Shown: positions 10,101-23,500, numbered from the stretch's first letter. The stretch: 64,000 bases of DNA from Liopterus haemorrhoidalis (GCA_963971575.1 OZ020625.1:1426001-1490000), one strand, 5' to 3'. Numbers and translations: made by a program. Notes: generated by a model from the letters alone, not told the origin.

Positions 10101-13100
10101 GAGATTGCTTGTACGGTTTTGTCCTACATTATTTTGATTTGTAGTACGGATTGTACTTGCGATTTCTAGCAGACTGGCAACATTTCAATCACCTGGCGAC
10201 TGTCTGAAGATCGGAGCAAAGTCAATTCAATGACATTATTGGAGATTGCTTGTACGGTCTTGTTCTACATTATTTTTATTTGTAGTACGGATTGTACTTG
10301 CGATTTCTAGCAAACTGGCAACATTTCAATTACCTGGAGACTGTCTGAAGATCGGAGCAAAGTCGATTCAATGACATTATTGGAGATTGCTTGTACGGTC
10401 TTGTTCTACATTATTTTTATTTGTAGTACGGATTGTACTTGCGATTTCTAGCAAACTGGCAACACTTCAATCACCTGGCGACTATCTGAAGATCGGAACA
10501 AAGTCAATTCAATGACATTATTGGAGATTGCTTGTACGGTTTTGTCCTACATTATTTTGATTTGTAGTACGGATTGTACTTGCGATTTCTAGCAGACTGG
10601 CAACATGTCAATCACCTGGCGACTGTCTGAAGATCGGAACAAAGTCAATTCAATGACATTATTGGAGATTGCTTGTACGGTTTTGTCCTACATTATTTTG
10701 ATTTGTAGTACGGATTGTACTTGCGATTTCTAGCAGACTGGCAACATGTCAATCACCTGGCGACTGTCTGAAGATCGGAACAAAGTCAATTCAATGACAT
10801 TATTGGAGATTGCTTGTACGGTCTTGTTCTACATTATTTTTATCTGTAGTACGGATTGTACTTGCGATTTCTAGCAGACTGGCAACACTTCAATCACCTG
10901 GCGACTGTCTGAAGATCGGAACAAAGTCAATTCAATGACATTATTGGAGATTGCTTGTACGGTCTTGTTCTACATTATTTTTATCTGTAGTACGGATTGT
11001 ACTTGCGATTTCTAGCAGACTGGCAACACTTCAATCACCTGGCGACTGTCTGAAGATCGGAACAAAGTCAATTCAATGACATTATTGGAGATTGCTTGTA
11101 CGGTTTTGTCCTACATTATTTTGATTTGTAGTACGGATTGTACTTGCGATTTCTAGCAAACTGGCAACATTTCAATTACCTGGAGACTGTCTGAAGATAG
11201 GAGCAAAGTCGATTCAATGACATTATTGGAGATTGCTTGTACGGTCTTGTTCTACATTATTTTTATTTGTAGTACGGATTGTACTTGCGATTTCTAGCAA
11301 ACTGGCAACACTTCAATCACCTGGCGACTATCTGAAGATCGGAACAAAGTCAATTCAATGACATTATTGGAGATTGCTTGTACGGTTTTGTCCTACATTA
11401 TTTTGATTTGTAGTACGGATTGTACTTGCGATTTCTAGCAGACTGGCAACATGTCAATCACCTGGCGACTGTCTGAAGATCGGAACAAAGTCAATTCAAT
11501 GACATTATTGGAGATTGCTTGTACGGTTTTGTCCTACATTATTTTGATTTGTAGTACGGATTGTACTTGCGATTTCTAGCAGACTGGCAACATGTCAATC
11601 ACCTGGCGACTGTCTGAAGATCGGAACAAAGTCAATTCAATGACATTATTGGAGATTGCTTGTACGGTCTTGTTCTACATTATTTTTATCTGTAGTACGG
11701 ATTGTACTTGCGATTTCTAGCAGACTGGCAACACTTCAATCACCTGGCGACTGTCTGAAGATCGGAACAAAGTCAATTCAATGACATTATTGGAGATTGC
11801 TTGTACGGTCTTGTTCTACATTATTTTTATCTGTAGTACGGATTGTACTTGCGATTTCTAGCAGACTGGCAACACTTCAATCACCTGGCGACTGTCTGAA
11901 GATCGGAACAAAGTCAATTCAATGACATTATTGGAGATTGCTTGTACGGTTTTGTCCTACATTATTTTGATTTGTAGTACGGATTGTACTTGCGATTTCT
12001 AGCAAACTGGCAACATTTCAATTACCTGGAGACTGTCTGAAGATAGGAGCAAAGTCGATTCAATGACATTATTGGAGATTGCTTGTACGGTCTTGTTCTA
12101 CATTATTTTTATTTGTAGTACGGATTGTACTTGCGATTTCTAGCAGACTGGCAACACTTCAATCACCTGGCGACTGTCTGAAGATCGGAACAAAGTCAAT
12201 TCAATGACATTATTGGAGATTGCTTGTACGGTTTTGTCCTACATTATTTTGATTTGTAGTACGGATTGTACTTGCGATTTCTAGCAAACTGGCAACATTT
12301 CAATCACCTGGAGACTGTCTGACGATCGGAGCAAAGTCAATTCAATGACATTATTGGAGATTGCTTGTACGGTCTTGTTCTACATTATTTTTATTTGTAG
12401 TACGGATTGTACTTGCGATTTCTAGCAGACTGGCAACACTTCAATCGCCTGGCGACTGTCTGAAGATCGGTGCAAAGTCGATTCAATGACATTATTGGAG
12501 ATTGCTTGTACGGTCTTGAACTACATTATTTTTATTTGTAGTACGGATTGTACTTGCGATTTCTAGCAAACTGGCAACATTTCAATCACCTGGAGACTGT
12601 CTGAAGATCGGAGCAAAGTCGATTCAATGACATTATTGGAGATTGCTTGTACGGTCTTGTTCTACATTATTTTTATTTGTAGTACGGATTGTACTTGCGA
12701 TTTCTAGCAGACTGGCAACACTTCAATCACCTGGCGACAGTCTGAAGATCGGAGCAAAGTCAATTCAATGACATTATTGGAGATTGCTTGTACGGTTTTG
12801 TCCTACATTATTTTGATTTGTAGTACGGATTGTACTTGCGATTTCTAGCAGACTGGCAACATTTCAATCACCTGGCGACTGTCTGAAGATCGGAGCAAAG
12901 TCAATTCAATGACATTATTGGAGATTGCTTGTACGGTTTTGTCCTACATTATTTTGATTTGTAGTACGGATTGTACTTGCGATTTCTAGCAGACTGGCAA
13001 CATTTCAATCACCTGGCGACTGTCTGAAGATCGGAGCAAAGTCAATTCAATGACATTATTGGAGATTGCTTGTACGGTCTTGTTCTACATTATTTTTATT

Positions 13101-16100
13101 TGTAGTACGGATTGTACTTGCGATTTCTAGCAGACTGGCAACATGTCAATCACCTGGCGACTGTCTGAAGATCGGAACAAAGTCAATTCAATGACATTAT
13201 TGGAGATTGCTTGTACGGTCTTGTTCTACATTATTTTTATTTGTAGTACGGATTGTACTTGCGATTTCTAGCAGACTGGCAACATGTCAATCACCTGGCG
13301 ACTGTCTGAAGATCGGAACAAAGTCAATTCAATGACATTATTGGAGATTGCTTGTACGGTCTTGTTCTACATTATTTTTATCTGTAGTACGGATTGTACT
13401 TGCGATTTCTAGCAGACTGGCAACACTTCAATCACCTGGCGACTGTCTGAAGATCGGAACAAAGTCAATTCAATGACATTATTGGAGATTGCTTGTACGG
13501 TCTTGTTCTACATTATTTTTATCTGTAGTACGGATTGTACTTGCGATTTCTAGCAGACTGGCAACATTTCAATCACCTGGCTACTGTCTGAAGATCGGAG
13601 CAAAGTCAATTTAATGACATTATTGGAGATTGCTTGTACGGTCTTGTTCTACATTATTTTTATCTGTAGTACGGATTGTACTTGCGATTTCTAGCAGACT
13701 GGCAACATTTCAATCACCTGGCGACTGTCTGAAGATCGGAGCAAAGTCAATTCAATGACATTATTGGAGATTGCTTGTACGGTCTTGTTCTACATTATTT
13801 TTATTTGTAGTACGGATTGTACTTGCGATTTCTAGCAGACTGGCAACACTTCAATCACCTGGCGACTGTCTGAAGATCGGAACAAAGTCAATTCAATGAC
13901 ATTATTGGAGATTGCTTGTACGGTTTTGTCCTACATTATTTTTATCTGTAGTACGGATTGTACTTGCGATTTCTAGCAGACTGGCAACCTTTCAATCACC
14001 TGGAGACTGTCTGAAGATCGGAGCAAAGTCAATTCAATGACATTATTGGAGATTGCTTGTACGGTCTTGTTCTACATTATTTTTATTTGTAGTACGGATT
14101 GTACTTGCGATTTCTAGCAAACTGGCAACATTTCAATCACCTGGAGACTGTCTGAAGATCGGAACAAATTCGATTCAATGACATTATTGGAGATTGCTTG
14201 TACGGTCTTGTTCTACATTATTTTTATCTGTAGTACGGATTGTACTTGCGATTTCTAGCAGACAGGCAACACTTCAATCACCTGGCGACTGTCTGAAGAT
14301 CGGAACAAAGTCAATTCAATGACATTATTGGAGATTGCTTGTACGGTTTTGTCCTACATTATTTTTATTTGTAGTACGGATTGTACTTGCGATTTCTAGC
14401 AGACTGGCAACACTTCAATCACCTGGCGACTGTCTGAAGATCGGAACAAAGTCGATTCAATGACATTATTGGAGATTGCTTGTACGGTCTTGTTCTACAT
14501 TATTTTTATTTGTAGTACGGATTGTACTTGCGATTTCTAGCAGACTGGCAACCTTTCAATCACCTGGAGACTGTCTGAAGATCGGTGCAAAGTCAATTCA
14601 ATGACATTATTGGAGATTGCTTGTACGGTCTTGTTCTACATTATTTTTATCTGTAGTACGGATTGTACTTGCGATTTCTAGCAGACTGGCAACATTTCAA
14701 TCACCTGGAGACTGTCTGAAGATCGGAGCAAAGTCGATTCAATGACATTATTGGAGATTGCTTGTACGGTCTTGTTCTACATTATTTTTATTTGTAGTAC
14801 GGATTGTACTTGCGATTTCTAGCAGACTGGCAACATTTCAATCACCTGGCGACTGTCTGAAGATCCGAGCAAAGTCAATTCAATGACATTATTGGAGATT
14901 GCTTGTACGATCTTGTTCTACATTATTTTTATTTGTAGTACGGATTGTACTTGCGATTTCTAGCAGACTGGCAACCTTTCAATCACCTGGAGACTGTCTG
15001 AAGATCGGAACAAAGTCAATTCAATGACATTATTGGAGATTGCTTGTACGGTCTTGTTCTACATTATTTTTATTTGTAGTACGGATTGTACTTGCAATTT
15101 CTAGCAGACTGGCAACATTTCAATCACCTGGAGACTGTCTGAAGATCGGAGCAAAGTCGATTCAATGACATTATTGGAGATTGCTTGTACGGTCTTGTTC
15201 TACATTATTTTTATCTGTAGTACGGATTGTACTTGCGATTTCTAGCAGACTGGCAACATTTCAATCACCTGGCGACTGTCTGAAGATCGGAGCAAAGTCA
15301 ATTCAATGACATTATTGGAGATTGCTTGTACGGTCTTGTTCTACATTATTTTTATTTGTAGTACGGATTGTACTTGCGATTTCTAGCAGACTGGCAACAT
15401 TTCAATCACCTGGCGACTGTCTGAAGATCCGAGCAAAGTCAATTCAATGACATTATTGGAGATTGCTTGTACGGTCTTGTTCTACATTATTTTTATCTGT
15501 AGTACGGATTGTACTTGCGATTTCTAGCAGACTGGCAACATTTCAATCACCTGGCTACTGTCTGAAGATCGGAGCAAAGTCAATTTAATGACATTATTGG
15601 AGATTGCTTGTACGGTCTTGTTCTACATTATTTTTATTTGTAGTACGGATTGTACTTGCGATTTCTAGCAGACTGGCAACATTTCAATCACCTGGCGACT
15701 GTATGAAGATCAGAGCAAAGTCAATTCAATGACATTATTGGAGATTGCTTGTACGGTCTTGTTCTACATTATTTTTATCTGTAGTACGGATTGTACTTGC
15801 AATTTCTAGCAGACTGGCAACATTTCAATCACCTGGCGACTGTATGAAGATCAGAGCAAAGTCGATTCAATGACATTATTGGAGATTGCTTGTACGGTCT
15901 TGTTCTACATTATTTTTATCTGTAGTACGGATTGTACTTGCGATTTCTAGCAGACTGGCAACATTTCAATCACCTGGCGACTGTCTGAAGATCGGAGCAA
16001 AGTCAATTCAATGACATTATTGGAGATTGCTTGTACGGTCTTGTTCTACATTATTTTTATTTGTAGTACGGATTGTACTTGCGATTTCTAGCAAACTGGC

Positions 16101-17466
16101 AACATTTCAATCACCTGGAGACTGTCTGAAGATCGGAGCAAAGTCGATTCAATGACATTATTGGAGATTGCTTGTACGGTCTTGTTCTACATTATTTTTA
16201 TCTGTAGTACGGATTGTACTTGCGATTTCTAGCAAACTGGCAACATTTCAATCACCTGGAGACTGTCTGAAGATCGGAGCAAAGTCGATTCAATGACATT
16301 ATTGGAGATTGCTTGTACGGTCTTGTTCTACATTATTTTTATTTGTAGTACGGATTGTACTTGCGATTTCTAGCAGACTGGCAACATTTCAATCACCTGG
16401 AGACTGTCTGAAGATCGGAGCAAAGTCGATTCAATGACATTATTGGAGATTGCTTGTACGGTCTTGTTCTACATTATTTTTATTTGTAGTACGGATTGTA
16501 CTTGCGATTTCTAGCAGACTGGCAACATTTCAATCACCTGGAGACTGTCTGAAGATCGGAGCAAAGTCGATTCAATGACATTATTGGAGATTGCTTGTAC
16601 GGTCTTGTTCTACATTATTTTTATCTGTAGTACGGATTGTACTTGCGATTTCTAGCAGACTGGCAACATTTCAATCACCTGGCGACTGTCTGAAGATCGG
16701 AGCAAAGTCAATTCAATGACATTATTGGAGATTGCTTGTACGGTCTTGTTCTACATTATTTTTATTTGTAGTACGGATTGTACTTGCGATTTCTAGCAAA
16801 CTGGCAACATTTCAATCACCTGGAGACTGTCTGAAGATCGGAGCAAAGTCGATTCAATGACATTATTGGAGATTGCTTGTACGGTCTTGTTCTACATTAT
16901 TTTTATCTGTAGTACGGATTGTACTTGCGATTTCTAGCAGACTGGCAACACTTCAATCACCTGGCGACTGTCTGAAGATCGGAACAAAGTCAATTCAATG
17001 ACATTATTGGACATTGCTTGTACGGTTTTGTCCTACATTATTTTTATTTGTAGTACGGATTGTACTTGCGATTTCTAGCAAACTGGCAACATTTCAATCA
17101 CCTGGAGACTGTCTGAAGATCGGAGCAAAGTCGATTCAATGACATTATTGGAGATTGCTTGTACGGTCTTGTTCTACATTATTTTTATTTGTAGTACGGA
17201 TTGTACTTGCGATTTCTAGCAGACTGGCAACATTTCAATCACCTAGCGACTGTCTGAAGATCGGAGCGAAGTCAATTCAATGACAGTATTGGAGATTGCT
17301 TGTACGGTCTTGTTCTACATTATTTTTATTTGTAGTACGGATTGTACTTGCGATTTCTAGCAGGCTGGCAACATTTCAATCACCTGGCGACTGTCTGAAG
17401 ATCGTTGCAAAGTCGATTCAATGACATTATTGGAGATTGCTTGTACGGTCTTGTTCTACATTATTA
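7171..17466 (+). repeat. Hairpin satellite B, 141-bp period, 73 cores
   Basis: GTAGTACGG starts at 7180 and at 17332, exactly 72 x 141 bp apart. Each unit has a 66-nt hairpin (for example 7281-7346): GAGATTGC...GTAC faces GTAC...GCGATTTC, with TTCTACA against TGTAG(T)A around an AT-rich loop, then a ~75-bp spacer containing 'ctggcaacatttcaatcacc'. Units differ by single-base variants (CTACA/CCTACA upstream of the loop, CACTTC/CATTTC/CATGTC, CTATCTG, GCCAAC). Variants recur in blocks, revealing higher-order duplication. Confidence 0.95.
7321..12114. repeat. Two tandem copies of a 17-unit, 2397-bp higher-order block
   Basis: The rare variant 'gccaactggcaac' occurs in the unit starting at 7321 and again in the unit at 9718, 2397 bp = 17 x 141 later, with the following units carrying the same series of variants. 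Inside each copy, the CTATCTG variant repeats 846 bp (6 units) apart. This points to recent block duplications by unequal exchange. The right end of the second block is approximate. Confidence 0.75.
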
Positions 17467-18885
17467 GAATCAGAAATTCGAGTCAAACAATGCAGCAAAG
17501 AAGGTCTAGACAAATCAAAGACGATTTGGAGAAAGCAAGTATGATCTTGTTCTACAGATTTTGAACTGTAGTACGGATTTATACTCGCTTTTTCTGGATT
17601 AGAATCAGAAATATGAGTCGAACAATAAAACAAAGAAGATCTAGATGAAGGAAAGAAGATCTATACGAAGAAATGAAGATCTAGACGAAGGAATGAAGAT
17701 CTAGACGAAGCAAAGAAGATCCAGAAAAAGCAAACACATTCTTTTCTGCAGATTTTGAACTGTAGTATGAATTTGTACTCGCTTTTCTTGGATTAAAATC
17801 TCCAGTGTCCTTCTAGAAGAATTTTAGAAAACATCTAAAAATAAAAAATTGATCTGGAGAAAGCTGGTACGTTCTTGTTCTACAGATTTTGGGCTGTAGT
17901 ACGGATTGTACTTGCATTTTCTGGATTAATATCTTCAATAGAGCAAATGATCTAGAAAAAACGTTCTAGAATCTGGATCTGGAGGAAGCAACGACGATCT
18001 GGAGAAAGCAAGTACAATCTAGTTCTGCAGATTCTGAACTGTAGTACAAATTGTACTTGCTTTTTCTAAATTAGAACCTCCAATAAATTGAAAGAAATTG
18101 TTCTAGACCAAAATATTAATCTGGAAAAAGCTGGTACAATCTAGTTCTACAGATTTTGGAATGTAGTACGGCTTTGTACTCGCTTTTTCTGGATCAGTAT
18201 CTCACATAATTTTGATTGTAGTACTGAATATACTGATATTTTCTGGAATTTGGACCATTTAGAATTTTGCAACATTTTCTCCAGTACTTGCAATGTTTAG
18301 AATAGTGATTCGGGACTACAGTCTTTTTAATCTGTAGTTCGATTCAGTACTCTCCATATAGCAAGGAAGACACCAAAATATTAGATATGTTCTGAACTGC
18401 AGTCTCAAAATTAGCTTCAGATGATCATTTTACATATTGTTCATATTGTTCTCAAGAACAAAAAATCGATCTGGAAAAAGCTGGTACAATCTAGTTCTAC
18501 ATATTTTGTATTGTAGTACGATTTGTACTCGCTTTTTCTGGATTATAACATCAGAATTCGTCATCATTATCATAATTTGCGCGACAGCTCGATGCGATCC
18601 TCTACCATCTGATAATTCTAATTTCCAAATATCGCTGAAACATAGAATCTGGAGAAAGCAAGTACGATTTAGTTCTGCATATTTTGTATTGTAGTACGGA
18701 ATTGTACTGGCATTTTCTGGATTTCATCATCAATTACTGAATAAACCATATATTTAATATATGAAATATTAAATATCTGAATAAATGTGCCCTATGACAA
18801 GCCAAAAAATGTTTGGGAAGCGCTTGTACTGCCTGGTATTGCATGGTTTTGATTTGTAGTACGGCCAGTACTTGCATTTTCTGGA
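17467..18885 (+). repeat. Diverged hairpin copies downstream of array B
   Basis: Eight or so copies spaced 65-330 bp apart share a distal stem of the GAAAAAGC.AGTAC / GTACT.GCTTTTTC type and the family 3' signature GTAGTACGGA. Good folds are at 17529-17594, 17857-17921, 18002-18066, 18124-18189, 18474-18538, 18652-18717 and 18817-18881. Spacers are unrelated to each other except for an 'agatctagacgaag' minirepeat at 17637-17720. Confidence 0.8.
18002..18066 (+). ncRNA. Best-formed hairpin of the family
   Basis: GAGAAAGCAAGTACAAT pairs with ATTGTACTTGCTTTTTC over 17 consecutive positions (16 Watson-Crick, one G-T). After a small internal loop, TTCTGCAG faces CTGTAGTA around an 8-nt loop. In 65 nt it has the length, stem and loop of a typical animal pre-miRNA. 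Processing is not demonstrated. Confidence 0.5.
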
Positions 18886-19200
18886 TTAAATCATCAAATT
18901 TAGTCTTAATAATAGGTCTGAGTGAGATTAGTAATTTTCAACTGACAGTGAGCAAAAAGATAGATACTTACAAAACGTTATCATTAGTTTTAGACCGGTT
19001 ACCTTTTCTGCATCTGCCTTTTTAATACATTGTTTATTTACTATATCAAGGGACACTCCAAGAAATAGATACACGATGAGAAATATAGAAAATAGGCGCA
19101 CGAGGGGAAATGCAAACAAATAGCTACGTAAGCAGAGCTCGAAATGGACTGGAGCAAACCGGAACTGTTTTCCGGTTCGCGATATTGCGGAAAATATAGA
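18886..19200. other. No feature seen
   Basis: Mixed AT-rich sequence after the last hairpin. No repeat pairing, RNA gene or convincing exon is visible. Confidence 0.3.
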
Positions 19201-19211
19201 GATTATAAAAT

Positions 19212-19386
19212 ATACGAGACAAACAGACAAAGAACGCGACGAACAGACAAAGAACGAGACGAACAGACAAAGAACGAGACGAACAGACAAAGAACGAGAC
19301 AAACAGACAAAGAACGAGACGAACAGACAAAGAACAAGACGAACAGACAAAGAACGAGACAAACAGACAAAGAACGAGACGAACCC
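19212..19386. repeat. 20-bp minisatellite (acaaacagacaaagaacgag)
   Basis: About nine tandem copies of a 20-bp unit built on GACAAACAGACAAAGAACGA with G/A variants. Open frames on both strands here are a consequence of the lack of stop triplets in the unit. Confidence 0.9.
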
Positions 19387-20025
19387 GACCGACAACGTGA
19401 GTAACTCCGAACGAAAAAGTGAGAACCCAACCGGAAACTTGAGAAAACCAGACCGACTGACAACGTGAAACCCGACCGTCAACGTGAGAAAACCTGACCG
19501 AAAAAGTGAGAAAATCCGACCGACAACGTGTGAAAACTCAACTGGAAACTTGAGAAAACCCAACCGGAAACTTGAGAAAACCAGACCGACTGACAACGTG
19601 AGAAAACCAGACCGACCGACAACGTGAGAAAACCCGACCGACCGACAACGTGAGAAAACCCGACCGACAACGTACGGAAAACCGACCGAAAACGTGAGGA
19701 AAACCGACCAACAAAGTGAAAAAAACCGACCCACAACGTCAGAAAACCCGACAGACAACGTGAGAAAAACTGACCGAAAACGTGAGGAAAACCGACCGAA
19801 AACGTGAGAAAACCCGACCGACAACGTGAGGAAAACCGACCGACAAGGTGAGAAAACCCGACCGACAACGTGAGAAACTCCGACCGAAAACGTGAGAAAA
19901 CCCGACCGACAACGTGAGAAACTCGACCGACAACATGAAAAAACCCGACCGACAACGTGAAAAAAATTGACCGACATCGTGAGGAAAACAAAGACAGACA
20001 AAGATACAGACAAAAATACAGACAA
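19387..20025. repeat. 21-bp minisatellite (cgaccgacaacgtgagaaaac)
   Basis: About 28 imperfect copies of CGACCGACAACGTGAGAAAAC, some 19-23 bp, ending in GACAAAGA/GACAAACA repeats up to 20060. CpG-rich relative to its AT-rich surroundings. The 375-residue minus-strand frame through it (F/S/R/V/G-rich) has no protein character and is rejected as a gene. Confidence 0.9.
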
Positions 20026-20059
20026 AGAGACAAACAAAGAGAGACAAACACACAAAGAT

Positions 20060-20507
20060 ACAGGTAGTTTTTTCTATTTATTTATTGTAGTTCATCAAAT
20101 TTATCTCAGTTCATCTTAAAAGCGCCTAAAACGTTTAGAAAAAAAGTATGAAATGTAAAAAATAAACAGAAAGCCGCCCAATTCATTTCAAGTAAATATA
20201 AGTATATTTCATTTATAGTTGTTAATTTTTAACCGTAAAACCAAATATTACAGATCATTAAATTAACAAATAAATTAGTAACAGTAAATTAACAATTAAA
20301 AAGTGTATTTATATAATTAAATTATATTTTTTGTAAATCGTTCAACCGTAAAGTTGTTAAATGGACGCCACTGAATCAATCTCCCACCAACTAAGATTCC
20401 ATCTCACTTCATAGAGCGAGAAATTATTTACAGTATTGCGTAATACCATTGTGTTAAATGATAAAATTTAACAAAATGTTAAAAAACATTAAATCTAAAA
20501 CATCTTT
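20060..20507. other. Upstream region of the kelch gene
   Basis: AT-rich DNA in front of the KLHDC10-like gene. No clear TATA/initiator pair is visible. An in-frame TAA lies four codons before the ATG at 20508, so the reading frame does not extend further in this exon. Confidence 0.4.
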
Positions 20508-23500
20508 ATGAGCAAAAATTGTGAATTTCTTAAATATATTTTATCAGTCATCCAAAGACTGTTTAAAATGACAGATATCAAAAGAACAAAACACAATTTA
20601 TATTCATTTAAACCATTTCAAGTTGAAAGAGTGTCACCGAATAATAAATCAGTTTTACCTCAACCAAGAAGTGGACATCGTGTTGTTTGTGATTCTAAAA
20701 ACTTGTATTCATTCGGTGGTTATAATCCTCATATTCAAAATGAAGATGGTTCCGATGATGAAATATGGGTTGAATCTTATCCGTTGTTTCAAGAATTATG
20801 GAGGTATAATTTTGCATCGAAAACCTGGACGAGATACTACAATCGAAGATCTTTACCGAAGGAGTTAGCTTCGAATGCTGTTATCCGAAAAGGAAACACA
20901 CTTATGGTATTATCTTGTGTAAGATTTGGTTTTAGTTAAGGATTTTAGGTTATTATATACTTATATTAGACTTTTGTTGTATTAATTTAGGATATTAGGA
21001 GACCGTACGGTCTAGCTGTTAGTAAGTATATGGTTAGTAGGTGTCTGTAAATTCGATATCAAATAGAAGTTGAGGCCTTGAGAATTGATTTCTAATACAG
21101 ATGTAAATACAGGCTATTCCAAACGTTTAGGCGGAACTAAATGGGAATTCTGTTCTTTTAGGTTGTTACGAGAAGGGACCTTGCTTGGGTTATTTCATAT
21201 TTCACATTAGCATGTGAAAATTTAAAATTCTAACAGTGAAACGATAGAAACAAATGACATCTGTTTTAAAATATAATACATTTTTACATATTTTAAAGAC
21301 AAAAAAAAAAAATGGCAAGTTTGTTTTAAGAATGATAAAAAAAAATAATGAAACCACCATTTCATGATGATATTAACTTTAACCTAAAAATGTTTATTGT
21401 AAGTATTATCTGTCTCATTTTGTAATATGTAACTAACGGGAAGTTCATTTTTAGGGTTTTGTAGGTATGACCAAAAAACCCTTATACCGTCATTTTGTCG
21501 TCTGTCTGTTCGGTAAAAATTGTAGCCAAACGGCTAAACTTAGAGATTTGAAATTTGGCATGCTTATAAAACTCTTTGACCCGCACATAGGAAAAATACT
21601 AAATCATCTAAAAAACATACCCCCCTAAAAATATAAACAAATATGTGCTCATCGAAAATAAAAATATTTTTTTTTAAATTCTGAGTATGGTATCAAATGA
21701 AAGCCCTTAGTACGTGGATTAACGATCAAATTTTTATTTTTGCAAAATAAATTATTTTGATGCGATTTTTGCCAAAATTGTGCAAAATAAATTTTGTCCC
21801 ACACCCTGTAGCCCAATGGTTTAAACTAAAAATCTAAAAAAAATCTAAGTAATGTATATTGGTGTGAACCGAAATAGTACAACAGGAATTTTTGATTAGA
21901 TTATGTTTTCGGAAAATAACGCATTTTTTGTGGTTTTTGGTTCACAAAGTACAAAAGTTATACCAATGTAAGACACTCACATGCAAGGCGTGCGGTAGCG
22001 TAATGGGTTAGAGCACTGGTGTCGTAATGCGCTGGAAAACGAAGGGTTTCGAGTTCGAGTACGGAGTGAATTTTATTTTTTCTGTTTTTTTTTTTTGCAT
22101 TTTTATTATGTTTAAATTATTTTGTCAAAATTCTAGTTATATTTTGACAAATATTGTATTTAATTTTTAAGAGCGTAAATTTAATAACCAGTCTTATTAT
22201 ATGATTAACAGGCGATAAATTATTTTAAAAATATCGTTCATTTTGCCGTGATTACTACAAAGTAAAATTTGTCCTACACACTCAGCATACCGCCTTCACT
22301 TATTATATACCTGCGAAACCCTGAAATGTGTGAATATTCACACTTCACATCAATTTTTTATGCTCTATATTGACAATACATTTATAATATTATCATAGTA
22401 TTGGTTCACACGGATACGCCAAAGTCTGTTTACACCAGATCTAGTTTCCTATTACAAATTGAGACGGATTATATAATTTATAAAGCTTAACCAAAACGGT
22501 TAAAAGCTCGGATCAAACTATAAAAGTTACTAGATTGCAAAATCTATTTCTGCCTAAAGGTTTTGAATAGCCTATAACTATTATATATATCAGGTCGTCA
22601 GGGATGAAATTTGTAGTTAATAATATTGCCAACTTTAACAGCTTATTATTTGACATTGACTTCATATTTTACCGGTCTGCTTTTTTTTTTGGAAAGTTAC
22701 ACATTATCACCTGTTTAAAGAAATCATTGTATGCTCTAAAAAACATCAAAAACTTTTTTTAAAAATTAATTTTGTTGAAAATGGAACGGTCGGAAATTCA
22801 CACTATAGTCGGATTGCTGATAAGTGACTGTTTGTTGCTAAAAGTATCGATATTCAATACTATATGCTTTCTCTGTCTATATCATTATAATTATTTGCAT
22901 ACCCATAGTAACGTATAGTGACCCAAGTTGACAACTAACCTTCAAAATTATTTGAATAAAAAACAAAGCATTAGAAAGAAACGGCATGATTCGTAGATAT
23001 CTTTACTAATTAGAGCGCGAAAATATATTTACAGCAGTACTCAAACAAACAAAATTATTAATTTAAAGGTAATAATTATAAATAAGGAAAAATTTATACT
23101 CATACGTAAATTTTGGATTATAATTTGTTGTTTATTCCAGCAGATTTAAAATTAAAGTTTGTGAATTTAATAATTGGCCGCAAGCCATATTTTAATTAAT
23201 ATTTATTACTAGACACTGACAGTTAAGACAAATAAAAAACATTTTTAAAAACGCAGAAAAATGGTAACTAGATTATTATATGAATGCACTACTTGATACA
23301 TACATGTAACAGTCACCTATCAGCAATCCGACTATATTATGAAGTATGAGTTCTTCAGTGGAACTACGGCATAGCAGACCGCGCGAAACATTAATAGTGT
23401 ATTTGGCTCCAGTGTTACTACCCAGCCGACAATATCAAATTGGTTCGCCAAATTTCATACAGGTAACTTAAAAACAAAAAAAGAAAAACCTGGCTCATCG

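Larger units (their letters stand above)
2805..18881 (+). ncRNA. Putative non-coding transcription unit of ~100 tandem hairpins
   Basis: From the predicted start at 2805 to the last recognisable hairpin at 18881 the sequence is filled by one recurrent fold: distal stem, internal loop with conserved ACGGA on the 3' side, proximal stem GTACTRCA/TGTAGTAC, loop of about 8-16 nt. I place about 10 diverged copies before 5335, 12 copies in a 154-bp array, 73 in a 141-bp array and about 8 diverged copies after 17466. No conserved ORF survives across units. Size and shape resemble pre-miRNAs, but a DNA-level satellite able to form cruciforms is an equally legitimate alternative. That this is a single transcript is a hypothesis resting on the promoter at 2773. 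Confidence 0.35.
21113..22577. mobile_element. TTCCAAACG-type MITE, copy 1, split by another element
   Basis: Left part 21113-21439 starts CAGGCTATTCCAAACGTTTAG and contains the family's 'aagggaccttgcttggg'. Right part about 22370-22577 ends with CTAAAGGTTTTGAATAGCCT. The composite element at 21440-22357 sits between them. Lies in KLHDC10 intron 1. Confidence 0.7.

Noticed and set aside
7171..17466. CRISPR array
   Set aside because: Units of 141 bp are repeats throughout, with no short constant repeat alternating with unique spacers, and the context is an animal nuclear genome.
18928..20055. 375-residue minus-strand frame rich in F, S, R, V
   Set aside because: It follows the CGACCGACAACGTGAG minisatellite; overlapping open frames exist in other phases and there is no domain.
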